Notes under the pieces: model-generated | Told to the model about the DNA's origin: nothing | Database searches by the model: none | The model's input: the letters and a program-made list of their open reading frames with translations, nothing else | In this document: in pieces, positions 44,616 through 54,400 of the stretch | How positions within the stretch are numbered: the stretch's first letter is position 1 | How the letters are laid out: each line of letters opens with the position of its first letter | Program-made: the position numbers and the translations under genes | Assembly (NCBI GenBank): GCA_018056725.1 | Contig: JAGPFF010000006.1 | Span: forward strand, 1 to 64,000 | Direction: 5' to 3' | DNA length: 64,000 nucleotides | Source of the DNA: Anaerolineaceae bacterium | Lineage (GTDB): Bacteria > Chloroflexota > Anaerolineae > Anaerolineales > Anaerolineaceae

Positions 44616-45839
44616 ATGAAAGTTTTTCTAAAAAAATGGGCAGTACATATCTTTTTTGTATTAATTCTAGTAGATATTATTTTTTTTCTTAATCAAACTA
44701 TAAAAGATAGAGGAATATTCGAATATTTTGGTGTTGATTATCGATTGTGGTATTCAACGGGAAATATCATACGGTACAAAGGCATAGGATCAATATATAA
44801 TTTCGACCTCCAGGGTTTTTTTCAAAAACAGGTTTTTGATACATATTCAATTAGAAGCAATCAAAGTATGGAATTTTGGCCATTGCCACTTCCATATTTA
44901 TCCATTTTTGCATTGCCAATGATTGTTCTTTCATATGTAAAACCACTAGACGGATTTTTAATCTGGACAATTCTTCATATTCTGATTAGTGTTTTGTATT
45001 TATTGTTATTTATTAGGCGTTTACATTTAAATATTCGGATGTACTATTTAGTGATAATTTTTATTTCATTACCCTTTTTTCTCAACTTTCTTTTTGCGCA
45101 GGTAAATTTATTGTTACTCATCGCAACAGGTGAATTTATTGTCAATTATAAAAAGGGAAAAGAAGAGATAGCCGGCATTTGCCTTGCAGGGTTGTTATTA
45201 AAACCTCAAAACCTTTTGTTAGTCATTCCCGGTTTAATCTATCTGAGGAAATGGAAAATACTAAAAGGATTAACTCTTGCTGGTTTATTAATTCTGCTTG
45301 TTTCCTTATTGCTTGTTGGTCACGATGGAATTCTTGGTTTAATAAATACAATCCTAAATTGGCCTAGTCAACTTGGGGATTCTGGGATGAACCTGCTCGC
45401 ATTTTCTACGAATCTCGATAAGGTAGTCCCTCAATTCATTTCAAAAATCATTATTATTTGTTTTTATATCTTATTATTGTTCAATATTGGAAAAAATTGG
45501 GTTGATTACAAGAATGGAAAAAACCCATTTGATTTTATCGCTTTATTATTTTGTACATTTCTTATAACTTTTGCAATTTCACCCCACGCCAATATATACA
45601 TGGCAATGTTAATTATTCCGTTTGGTTTGGTTTTGTTTTCTAATCAATGGCTTTCCAGTAAGTTAAGCTTTTATTGGCTTTTCGTACCTATCACGTTATT
45701 CTTAATTACGAGTTGGATTTCTCCGGGCTTAGCCCATGCTGTAGCTGGCATGGCTATGTTATTTGTAAATATTTTATTAGCCTCTCAAATGATTAACACC
45801 AAGCAAGGTGCTTCATTAATTAATGATAATTATCGATGA
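44616..45839 (+). CDS. Membrane glycosyltransferase, GT87/DUF2029-like
   Basis: A 407-residue integral membrane protein with ten or more hydrophobic segments. The first loop holds YFGVDYRLWYSTGNIIRYKGIGSIYN (about 38-63), with an Asp/Tyr-Arg pattern typical of GT87 mannosyltransferases (PimE-type, GT-C fold) that use a polyprenyl-phosphate sugar. LKPQNLLLVIPGLIYLRKWK (about 196-215) matches the family's conserved KPQ. The gene is strongly A+T-rich (about 32% G+C) and of opposite direction to its neighbours, so it may have been acquired. AAAGGA upstream of the ATG is a weak ribosome-binding site. The acceptor is unknown. Confidence 0.7.
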   Translation: MKVFLKKWAVHIFFVLILVDIIFFLNQTIKDRGIFEYFGVDYRLWYSTGNIIRYKGIGSIYNFDLQGFFQKQVFDTYSIRSNQSMEFWPLPLPYLSIFALPMIVLSYVKPLDGFLIWTILHILISVLYLLLFIRRLHLNIRMYYLVIIFISLPFFLNFLFAQVNLLLLIATGEFIVNYKKGKEEIAGICLAGLLLKPQNLLLVIPGLIYLRKWKILKGLTLAGLLILLVSLLLVGHDGILGLINTILNWPSQLGDSGMNLLAFSTNLDKVVPQFISKIIIICFYILLLFNIGKNWVDYKNGKNPFDFIALLFCTFLITFAISPHANIYMAMLIIPFGLVLFSNQWLSSKLSFYWLFVPITLFLITSWISPGLAHAVAGMAMLFVNILLASQMINTKQGASLINDNYR

Positions 45840-45918
45840 AAGAAGACTAACTTTTAAAAAGTTAAAGGAGAAATCAATATTTATAGTTCAAAGGAAATCA
45901 AGGACAATGCTAAATGGT

Positions 45919-47967
45919 CTAATCATAATTAATTGAGTAAATTTCAATCCATTTGTTACTGAAAACTGTTATGGAGTTCATTTGCGCAATTTCATTTAAA
46001 GCATCATATGCTTTCTTATAGTATCCCTGAAAGTCGTGACCTTGAACAAAATAAGCGGAGTCTTCCAGGCTGACCATGATGTGAGTGAAGCCATTTTCCT
46101 TTAGGAAGGCGAGCAATTCATCCGGGTTCCCGTATCGGGTTACCTGAGTCGTCCAATAATGCTGATCCATTTCGGCAAAGCATTTTCCGCTCTCACAATA
46201 ATACCCTTTGCCATTCCAGGGCATCAATACTTTCGAGCCATCGGGCAGGTGCTGATTGATAAATTGGATCCCATCAAAGTCAAACAAAATTGATGACAAG
46301 AAAGCATTTTTTGAGATTGTTCCTGTGGTTACCATATATGGCTGAACCAGAAAGAATATTTTTCCAATCACCACGGTGGTTGCGATCACCAACCCGCCGA
46401 CCAAGCCGGTCACGAGGAACTTTCTTATTCTTGTCCCTGATCCCTCCGTTGTGATCTGCAGCAGGATTGCACTGGAGAGGATGCTTGCAGCGGGAAGGAG
46501 AGGCATTAAGAAGCGAGTCTGCTGCGAGCCGGTTGCCCAGGCGGCAAAAAAAGCCAGGGTGATGATTGCCAGAAGATCCAGAACTTTACGACCGGATTTG
46601 AAATTCCTGCGCATAAAGGGGTAAGCGAACATCACCAGATAAAGAGGATTTGGCATATCCGTGCTAGCCATGAAAGTGCCAAAATTGATGAATTTCAGGT
46701 AAATGTTGATTGGCAGGAGCAGGTAGTTGTACCATTGCCTGCCGACGCCAAAATTGTCCAGGTACCCCATAAATAGTTCAAACTGCAGCGGATCTGCCAC
46801 GTTTTGAGGCAGGTAGTACGGAAAAACCGGGTTTCCCGTCCAAAGGTAGTTCTTCAAATACCAGGGAAGGGCAATGAAAAAGGCTGCCAGTCCAAAAGAA
46901 CCCACATTAAGCGCTAATTGCCGGAATTTCCCTTCCTTTGGCTGGTGATGGAGACTGAGACCGAGCACAACCACCGCGAGGATGCCAGCATTGGCAAGCG
47001 AGGGGTACTTGCAACCGAGAGCCAATCCCTGCATCACTCCTGCCAGCAGGAGGAGGGTAACCTTTCTTTCCTGCATCCATTGGAGGGTGAGGGCAGCTGC
47101 GAGGAACTGGAACAAAGACCACGCCACATCTGAATAAGCGAATGAGCCCCACATCAATACCATCGGGTTGGCGATTAAAAGGGCTGCAGCCAGCCATCCG
47201 CCTTTTCCGGGCAGCCATTTTCTCCCGAAAAGAAATGTGGAAGCGAGCAGCATGATCAGTGTGGTAAAGTGAATCAGCCGGGCAAAAATATCACTTCCCA
47301 GCCCCATCCCCAGCATGTAAACCATCTCCCAGGTGGAGGGGTAGTAAGTAAACCAGTTTTCTGGCAGCGGAAGAATGCGACCGGCTTCAAGAAACAGACG
47401 CGGTCCCTGCAGATGATACATCAGTCCGTCATAATCCCAGGGCGGGGTCAGTGTCTGCAAAAAGGTGAAGAGCAGCGCCAGCGCTCCTGCTGCTGCAAAG
47501 ACCTTTTGCAACAGGGTGAACTCAAGCCAGCTCTGGCGGATCATTTTCACGCTGGCGCAGGCTTCACGGGCAAACCTGGTGCTTTCGCCGAGCGCAATGC
47601 AGGCGATCACGATCAGGTAGAGTACCTGATGGAGGGGTTTCAATCCTCCGAGCAGACCGAGGAGGAATTCTCCATACCCGATCGCCGCCAGCCCGAGGGG
47701 CAGGCTGATTACGGTTCGTTCAAGGAAGCTCCACTCCGTTAACTTGAAGGGTTTGAGCAGCAACCGTCCCAAGCCTGCTGCCAAAAAGAGCACCAGCGCA
47801 GCAAGCGCCAGGGCGTAGAGCGCGTCGAGTGTGCCCCCTGAATCGAGGTCCTCGAGGTGTGGGGCAGGCGTGATCCTGCCATGAAAGACCAGCAATCCCA
47901 TCAGGAAGAGAAAGGCTACCCATCCGCTGACTGGAATCGACCGCTTTTTGAATGAAAAATGTTCCAT
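45919..47967 (-). CDS. GT39-family-like membrane glycosyltransferase (dolichyl-phosphate-mannose-protein mannosyltransferase type)
   Basis: A 682-residue protein with about twelve hydrophobic segments and a soluble C-terminal tail. The conserved loop with PPWDYDGLMYHLQGPRLFLEAG (about 172-193) carries the Asp pair expected to bind metal or lipid-phosphate in GT39/PMT-type GT-C enzymes. The C-terminal 110 residues (about 570-682) contain LPDGSKVLMPWNGKGYY and DFQGYYKKAYDAL. Part of this tail is duplicated as a fragment at 44041-44355. It has AAGGA before the ATG. Probably glycosylates surface proteins or lipids from a polyprenyl-phosphate donor. It and the GT87-like gene are the only intact long glycosyltransferase genes of this cluster. 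Confidence 0.75.
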   Translation of the reverse strand: MEHFSFKKRSIPVSGWVAFLFLMGLLVFHGRITPAPHLEDLDSGGTLDALYALALAALVLFLAAGLGRLLLKPFKLTEWSFLERTVISLPLGLAAIGYGEFLLGLLGGLKPLHQVLYLIVIACIALGESTRFAREACASVKMIRQSWLEFTLLQKVFAAAGALALLFTFLQTLTPPWDYDGLMYHLQGPRLFLEAGRILPLPENWFTYYPSTWEMVYMLGMGLGSDIFARLIHFTTLIMLLASTFLFGRKWLPGKGGWLAAALLIANPMVLMWGSFAYSDVAWSLFQFLAAALTLQWMQERKVTLLLLAGVMQGLALGCKYPSLANAGILAVVVLGLSLHHQPKEGKFRQLALNVGSFGLAAFFIALPWYLKNYLWTGNPVFPYYLPQNVADPLQFELFMGYLDNFGVGRQWYNYLLLPINIYLKFINFGTFMASTDMPNPLYLVMFAYPFMRRNFKSGRKVLDLLAIITLAFFAAWATGSQQTRFLMPLLPAASILSSAILLQITTEGSGTRIRKFLVTGLVGGLVIATTVVIGKIFFLVQPYMVTTGTISKNAFLSSILFDFDGIQFINQHLPDGSKVLMPWNGKGYYCESGKCFAEMDQHYWTTQVTRYGNPDELLAFLKENGFTHIMVSLEDSAYFVQGHDFQGYYKKAYDALNEIAQMNSITVFSNKWIEIYSINYD

Positions 47968-48062
47968 GAATCCTTAATCAGTTCCCTTTAAAGTTAGGAT
48001 GAAGGGTTTTTTCTCCCCCCTATAGTGTGAAGGGCAATTCGCAAAAAGGTAAGGCTCTGAAC

Positions 48063-48287
48063 CTACCCCTGAACGCTCTTCTCCACAGCCTTGAGCAGCG
48101 CCGCCGCCAGAGCCTGCGCCTGTTCGGGCGTGACATAAAGGTGGCTTTCATCGTGCACAAAAATCTTCTCCTCTTCCGGGCAGGATTCGCTGATCTTGAT
48201 GCAGATGTTATCCTCCAGGTCGGCATCTTCGCAGGCATAGCGCACGTCTATCTGCAGCGTGTTATCCAGCAGCACGATCGTTTTCAT
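48063..48287 (-). CDS. Small acidic protein, function unknown
   Basis: A 74-residue protein not recognised. A good GGGAGG lies 9 nt upstream of the ATG, so it is probably a real gene. The N-terminal half is strand-like (KTIVLLDNTLQIDVRYACEDADLEDNICIKI), and the C-terminal half is a helix (TPEQAQALAAALLKAVEKSV). Two cysteines (about 19 and 29) are present, with a further one at 35. It stands alone between a glycosyltransferase gene and the divergent small membrane protein gene. Confidence 0.65.
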   Translation of the reverse strand: MKTIVLLDNTLQIDVRYACEDADLEDNICIKISESCPEEEKIFVHDESHLYVTPEQAQALAAALLKAVEKSVQG

Positions 48288-48513
48288 GATGAGCCTCCCA
48301 TTCCTCTCATACCGTATAGTATATGCAAAAACTACCGGGCTTTCAACCTTTCAGAGGCGCTTTCACCCTCCTCCGGGGTTGCTGGGGGGCATCTCCCGGG
48401 GGCAAGGAGACTCTCTCCCAAAAAGAGTGAAAAGTGGTATATTCATTTTCTCAATCGCATTCGTCCGCGCCGGTTCAGCCGGCGGTTCAATCAACCCATC
48501 ACCTGGAGGGAAT

Positions 48514-48711
48514 ATGCCGATTATTTTGCTCAAAGTGAATTATCTCGATCCCGGTTCGGGCAGCCTGCTGGTGCAGCTGCTTGCCGCCGGTTTGCTCGGA
48601 GGCATCGGGATTGTGTTAAAGATGTTCTGGGGGCGCATCAAAGCCTTCTTCAAGGGCGAGAAATACGTGCCGCCCCAGCCGCCGGCGGAAGAGGAAGACC
48701 CTCAGGAATGA
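48514..48711 (+). CDS. Small membrane protein, coupled to methyltransferase gene
   Basis: A 65-residue protein with one hydrophobic segment (about 15-38, GSLLVQLLAAGLLGGIGIVLKMFW) and a charged Pro/Glu-rich tail. GGAGGG at 7 nt before the ATG at 48514 sets the start; the longer upstream frame has no such site. The stop overlaps the start of the methyltransferase gene (ATGA), so both are co-translated and the small protein may anchor or accompany the enzyme. No family recognised. Confidence 0.7.
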   Translation: MPIILLKVNYLDPGSGSLLVQLLAAGLLGGIGIVLKMFWGRIKAFFKGEKYVPPQPPAEEEDPQE

Positions 48712-50093
48712 GCGGGGATACCGGACGAAGCGGGGCATCCTTCCGGGACCCCAGTGGGTTCATTTTCACCCGTGGCGGCGTGCTGTATCGCCAGGTAAAC
48801 CTTCCCTATCAAAAAGCCTATGAAAAACTGATGACGAGCGGGCTGTATGAGCAACTCACCCGTGACGGTCTGCTCATCCCCCATGACGAGGTGAATGAAC
48901 CGCCTGCGGACGAGGCACTTGCCTGGAAGGTCATCCGCCCGCAGCGGGTGCCTTTCATCTCCTACCCGTATGAGTGGAGCTTTTCGCAGCTCAAGGATGC
49001 TGCCCTGCTCACGCTGACCGCCGCGCGCGCTGCCCTGGAGCATGGCATGGTTCTCAAGGATGCCAGCGCCTACAATATTCAATTCGTGAACGGTCGCCCG
49101 CTGCTGATTGATACCCTCTCCTTTGACCTTTATAAAGAAGGCGCTCCGTGGGAGGCTTACCGCCAGTTTTGCCAGCATTTTCTTGCGCCGTTGGCGCTGG
49201 CAGCGCTGGTGGATATTCGCTTTACGCAGCTGCTGCGAGTTCATATTGACGGCATTCCGCTGGATCTGGCAAGCGGGCTGCTCCCCGCGCGCACCAAAAT
49301 CGGTCTGACAGGGCTGGCGGTGCACCTGCACATGCACGCCAGAGCCCAGCAGCAGTACAGTGACCGTCAGGCGTCTCAGGCGCAGGCGGTTACCCTCAGC
49401 AGGGGAGCGTTCCTGAACCTGCTCGAGGCGTTGGAAAAAACGATTCTGCCCCTCAAATGGGAGCCGCAAGGCACCGAGTGGGGCAATTATTATCAGCTTA
49501 CCAATTACAGTGATGACGCACTTAAGACCAAAGGCGAAATCGTGGCGCGGTTCATCGAAAGAGCCTCCCCCCGCACCGCCTGGGACCTGGGGGCGAACAA
49601 TGGCTTGTTCAGCCGTGAGCTGGCGCGCCGCGACGTGGAGACGGTTGCCGCGGATATTGACCCGGCTGCCGTGGAGCAGGATTATCTGGCGTTGAAAGCG
49701 AACGGCGAGCAGCACCTGCTGCCCCTGGTGCTTGATCTCACCAACCCCAGCCCGGCACTGGGCTGGGCGCATCATGAGCGCGATTCCTGGCTGGAGCGCG
49801 GTCCGGTGGATCTGGTGATGGCGCTGGCGCTCCTTCATCACCTGGCGATCTCGAACAACGTCCCGCTGGCGGAGGTTGCCCGCTTCCTGGCTGCCTGCGG
49901 GCGCTGGGCAATTGTGGAGTTCGTGCCCAAAAGTGATTCTCAGGTCCGGCGGCTGCTAGCCACCCGCAAAGATATCTTTTCCACCTACACCGTGGAGGGG
50001 TTCGAGCAAGCCTTCGCCTTGTATTTCTCCCTGGTGGAAAAATCACCAATCCCGGGCAGCGACCGGGTAATGTATTTGTTTAAACGCTTGTAA
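48708..50093 (+). CDS. NoeA-like class I SAM-dependent methyltransferase
   Basis: A 461-residue protein. The N-terminal region (about 1-290) includes HGMVLKDASAYNIQFVNGRPLLIDTLSF, which resembles a kinase-like catalytic loop and metal-binding segment, as seen in nodulation-protein NoeA-type proteins. The C-terminal methyltransferase domain (about 285-461) has motif I TAWDLGANNGLFSRELARR, post-I VAADIDPAAVEQ and motif IV VDLVMALALLHHLAIS. It likely methylates a sugar or phospholipid-like envelope substrate, which is inference. It overlaps the small membrane protein gene (ATGA) and is ended by a strong terminator. The longer frame from 48027 has no support for an earlier start. Confidence 0.75.
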   Translation: MSGDTGRSGASFRDPSGFIFTRGGVLYRQVNLPYQKAYEKLMTSGLYEQLTRDGLLIPHDEVNEPPADEALAWKVIRPQRVPFISYPYEWSFSQLKDAALLTLTAARAALEHGMVLKDASAYNIQFVNGRPLLIDTLSFDLYKEGAPWEAYRQFCQHFLAPLALAALVDIRFTQLLRVHIDGIPLDLASGLLPARTKIGLTGLAVHLHMHARAQQQYSDRQASQAQAVTLSRGAFLNLLEALEKTILPLKWEPQGTEWGNYYQLTNYSDDALKTKGEIVARFIERASPRTAWDLGANNGLFSRELARRDVETVAADIDPAAVEQDYLALKANGEQHLLPLVLDLTNPSPALGWAHHERDSWLERGPVDLVMALALLHHLAISNNVPLAEVARFLAACGRWAIVEFVPKSDSQVRRLLATRKDIFSTYTVEGFEQAFALYFSLVEKSPIPGSDRVMYLFKRL

Positions 50094-50115
50094 AAGGATG
50101 GTCTGGAAAAAATAG

Positions 50116-50146
50116 ACCGGGTTCCTGCGACAGGAACCCGGTTTTT
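50116..50146 (+). terminator. Terminator of the methyltransferase gene
   Basis: Perfect 12-bp stem (ACCGGGTTCCTG with its complement), 3-nt loop, then TTTTT. The asparaginase gene ends convergent nearby, so it may serve both. Confidence 0.9.
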
Positions 50147-50189
50147 GTTATGAAATAAGAGAGGTGAGCGTCTGTTCAGGGACCCTCCC

Positions 50190-51278
50190 TTAACCCAGGT
50201 GCAAGTCAAAACAGGGACGGATCTCGCCCACAGGAATGCCCCGCCAGTTGCGCTGCAGGCGCGGCAGGTAGTCCGCCAGCTCACGCTGTTGGGCTTCGTC
50301 CAGCGCCGCAAGCTGGCGCAGTGCCTCCACCGCCGCGGTGGAACGCGCCCGTCCACCACCTTCATGGACGATGGCGGAATCGCCCCGTTGAGGGTCGCGG
50401 GGAGCCAGATCCCCATCGCTGATCTTGATGACGATTCCCAGCGCGCCGGTCACCCTGCGACTGACACCCGGAAGCAGCGCCAGCGCCTGGTAGCCTTCCG
50501 CGCCTCCTTTGGTGAGGATGTTTCCACGACTGGCACTCATTAATTCGGTATCGAAGGTATGCGGTCCGGCGACCATATCGGGGTGGGTGGTCATGGCGCA
50601 GAAGATACGCTTCAGGGCGGAGCGGCGCGGTTCGGGCAGCGCGGAGGGGTCGGCGAGGCGGGCAAACGCCAGCGCGGCAGCGCGCAGCGGCACGGCAAAA
50701 ACCGGCGCGGAACAGCCGTCGGTGCCCAGCGCGATTTCTTCCACTGGCACGCCGGTCATCTCGCTGAACACCTGCAGAATGCGGCGCTGCACCGGATGAT
50801 CGGGACGGATGTAATCGGCAGTGGGGTCTCCATATAAAATTGCCTGCGCCAGCATGCCGGTATGTTTGCCGGAGCAGTTGTGCCGCAGCGGGCTGTTTTC
50901 TTCCCGTTGGGTGAACATGCGTTCCGCCGTGACCGGGTCGGAAGGGGGTTGGATACCGCAAAGCAGGTCGGCTGCGCTAACGCCCAATTTGCGCTGAATG
51001 CCGCTGATTACCCGTACATGCTCATCGGTGCCGGTATGCGAAGCGCACATCACCGCCAGTTCCTGCTCACTCAGCCCAAATCGCTCCATCCCACCGCCTT
51101 CCACCAGCGGCAATATCTGGAACGGTTTGGAAGAGGAGCGCAGGTATACCTGCCGGTCGGGGTCGCCGGCTGAAGCCACCAGCCGCCCGGAAGGGTCACT
51201 GATGGCGATGGCGCCAAAATGAATAGATTCGACAATCGCGCCGCGCGTCGTTTCAACAAGAGGAACGTAACCGCTCAT
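50190..51278 (-). CDS. Asparaginase II family protein
   Basis: A 362-residue protein of the bacterial asparaginase II family (the Rhizobium etli AnsA type, unrelated to the E. coli enzymes), which hydrolyses L-asparagine to aspartate and ammonia. Conserved segments are VETTRGAIVESIHFGAIA near the start, RSSSKPFQILPLVEGG (about 44-59), ASHTGTDEHVRVI (about 78-90), PLRHNCSGKHTGMLA (about 135-150; Ser-Gly-Lys-His) and LGTDGCSAPVFAVPL (about 185-200). AAGGAG before the ATG at 51278 decides the start. It is probably cytoplasmic. Monocistronic. Confidence 0.88.
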   Translation of the reverse strand: MSGYVPLVETTRGAIVESIHFGAIAISDPSGRLVASAGDPDRQVYLRSSSKPFQILPLVEGGGMERFGLSEQELAVMCASHTGTDEHVRVISGIQRKLGVSAADLLCGIQPPSDPVTAERMFTQREENSPLRHNCSGKHTGMLAQAILYGDPTADYIRPDHPVQRRILQVFSEMTGVPVEEIALGTDGCSAPVFAVPLRAAALAFARLADPSALPEPRRSALKRIFCAMTTHPDMVAGPHTFDTELMSASRGNILTKGGAEGYQALALLPGVSRRVTGALGIVIKISDGDLAPRDPQRGDSAIVHEGGGRARSTAAVEALRQLAALDEAQQRELADYLPRLQRNWRGIPVGEIRPCFDLHLG

Positions 51279-51378
51279 GCAAACTCCTTGGTTTGAATTC
51301 ACCGCAGCTTGATTTTACACCCGGTGGCGGGCGGGACATTCCGATTTTTCCTTGATCAGGCTGTAAAACCATGCGGGA

Positions 51379-51406
51379 TTGAATATCCGGCGGGAATCCT
51401 TATAAT
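51379..51406 (+). promoter_or_regulatory. Promoter of the metalloprotease-like gene
   Basis: TTGAAT (51379-51384), 16-bp spacer, TATAAT (51401-51406), about 85 nt before the ATG at 51490. Confidence 0.6.
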
Positions 51407-51489
51407 AGAAGTATCTCAGAAGATTTACACGCTGTCTGGCGAAGGCGCATTCGATTTTCTTAATTGCCAGATCCCCTGAAGAGGTAAAC

Positions 51490-54400
51490 ATGAAAACCAA
51501 GCTGCAATTCTTGCCAGCCCTGCTCGGCTGTGTGCTCATTTTTTGTCTGCTTTGCCCCCAACCCGGGCAGGGGGCTCAAATCCCCACCACCATCACGCTT
51601 TCTCCCTCTTCGGATGTTCCAGGCACGGAAGTAGTGGTGACCGGAAAAGGTTGGTGGTCAAATATTGCTCCACCGCCATTTGAAATTCACTGGAATAAAC
51701 CGGACGGAAAAATTTTGGGCACGTTTAAACCCGACGCAAGCGGCAACTGGAGCACCAGAATCATCATTCCTGAAACAGCCCAGACCGGCGACCATGAGAT
51801 TTGGGCTTGTGCGGGCTGTAATTCGAAACCTCTTTGGGCAGCCGCCATCTTTAAAGTCATTCTCCTGCCCACTCCCACACTTACTCGAACCCCGCCCAGC
51901 ACCCCAACCCCCACCTTAACCCCTCTGCCTCCAACCGATTGTGACGCCACTGGAATGGAAGGGGAACTGGTGATTGATTTTGAACGCTTCGAGTTGGGGT
52001 TGAACCTGAAAGACCTGATGATCCCGGAGGGAATCCTCTTCTCTTCAGATCAAAGCCTCATCGTCGTGGAACCTGTAGTGGAAACTCACTCGGGTGAGAA
52101 GGCGCTTAGAGCCGCCGGAGCAATGGAGTTCGGCAGCCAGGGGCTGCCGGTTCATCTGGAGTTCACCCGGCTGCCGGATTTCGTGGGCGTTTATGTGGGG
52201 CTGGACGAGGCGGCAAATTTTAACCAACCCTTTACCGCGAGCATGAAAGCCTACGGGATGACTGAAACCGGAGAGCGCTACTTTATCGGCGAGGATTCAG
52301 TCACTTTGGGCACGGACCCTGAAGCGGTGAAAAAATGCCTCAGCGTCAGTGGTTCACGTATTTATGAGGTGTTTATTGATTATGAACGGGTAGGTAACCT
52401 TGAGTTGATGGATGACTTCATCTTGCGCGGTCCGCTGGACCGCCCCACGATACCGGTGGACGATCTGCCCCCCCGGGTTTTCATTGAGACACCTGAGAAC
52501 AACAGTAAAGTTGCACCTCCCGCGGTGAAGGTGCAGGGTGAGATCTATGAAGAACGCGAGATTGTCAAAGTGGAATTCATCGTCAATGATGAGCTCTTTA
52601 TTACCAGCGGCGCTTTCAGCCTCGGCGAAGGACCGGAGGGGTGGAAAAAGTTTGGTTTTTTGCTGAATGGCATTCCTCCTGCTCAATTTAAGGAATGTAT
52701 CAACGTGATTGAAGTGCGCGCCTACGATAAAGCGAATAACATGGGTCGGGATTACGTTAACGTTCGGAATGAGATGGGTACACTTTCGATAGAAAACGTG
52801 GAACCGGTGCAGGTGCTTTACAATGCGCCACTGGTAAAAGGGAAGGGGACAGCCTTCCGCACCACCTTTACTTCTGAAGTATTCTGCGAGACGGAAGTGT
52901 CCTTTAAGTTAAACCTGCCGGAAAATATGTGGAGCCGTGAACCGCTCTCCGGACAGAGAATTGGCATCGTGTATTCAGTGCCATTCGGCTGGCAAATCCC
53001 TGAAATCACCCTTCCGCTTTCTTTACCCATCGGCTACCAACACCTTGAAGTGATGCTTCCCATCGTGCCGGATGGAATGGAAAACTCAGATTGGATGGCG
53101 AGCACCAATCCGGCGGGGCTGCTGGGTACAGTGCGGCAGGTTCCGCGACCCATTGCCGATCAGGTGCATTTCAGCGTGGAAATTGACCCGGAAAATAAGA
53201 TCCTGGAAATGAATGAAGGGGATAACACCTTCACTTCGCCCATGTATGATGTCGTTACCACTCGTCCGTTCAAAGTGGTTTATGTTCCCTGGTTTTTTAA
53301 CTTTGAGCCGCCGGCGTGGGAAACCCTTTCCTATTATGAGTATTACCTCACTTACGCCGGGTACCCCGATGTGGACGCTAAGATGAAAGATGTGCACAAC
53401 TCACTGTATGAAGGAAAAGTGCCATTGCGGTTAGCGCTCAAAGCGGAAGAAATCCAACGGATGAAGAATACCACTGATCAGTTTGGCGAGCTCTTCCTGG
53501 GAAGCTTCCCGATTGCGGACGGGAAGTACAGCTACAGTTTCGAAAGTTCCTATCTTTACTTCAGGGAAGATTATTATGAAGCCATCGGAGTGACTGATTT
53601 ATGCGACTCACGCACTTTCATCCTCGATGTGCGTGAAGACATTCTTGAAGCGGACCCCAGTGTGGATTATGTCATTCTCGAATTGCCGACAGGCTGCTGC
53701 GGACAGTCGCATCCTGAAACCGCTTATGTGGATGGTGGCATTGGTCTCGATAATGGAGGAATCGATTGGCTTCATTATTGTGTCTATCCTCCGCCCGATC
53801 CAGAAAATACCTCCACACCGACCCCCGGTCCGGATAAATTCCCATTTGGTGGTGCCGGAGTGGACTCGGTCATTCACGAATCCGCCCATGTATGGAATGA
53901 CGCCACAGACTGTTATGGTTGCGAAAGAGGCAACCCGCCGGATACAACGCTCGATTGCTCCACCTGTTCAACCGATGAGGATGGATTTTGGGTAAACGGT
54001 TGGCGACCTTTTTATAGCAGCACGCAATCTTTTATGTGGTACGTCAAACCTGTAGTGATCCGCTGGTGGCGGATGGAGCCTATGGCGCATACGTCCGGCA
54101 GTCTTTACGGCGATGGGTACTTGAATATGGTGGAGGCTTTTGAAGACGTGGATGACCCGCAGGTGCTGCTGGTCAAAGGATCGGTAACCCGTTCCGGTCA
54201 GGCATCCTTGGGTTCCTTCAAAATCCTTGAAAACGGGCGCCCGGATAACCCCCCGGGAGCGGAAGGGGACTATGCCTTTGTCTTGAAAGATGCTGCCGGG
54301 AAGGAACTCTCCCGTACCGGCTTTTACCCGATGTTTGAGATCAGTGACTCGCTTACCAATTCCATCATTCAGCTGGAAGAAGCTGGTTTTCTCCTGCGCC

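Noticed and set aside
43020-45900. The AT-rich stretch as a recently acquired island
   Set aside because: Some of it is decayed duplicate DNA of local origin, and no integrase or tRNA junction borders it. Acquisition of the GT87-like gene remains possible but is not shown.
48702-49841. Minus-strand frame of 379 aa opposite the methyltransferase gene
   Set aside because: Antisense shadow; the plus strand has a recognisable methyltransferase domain with good start and terminator.
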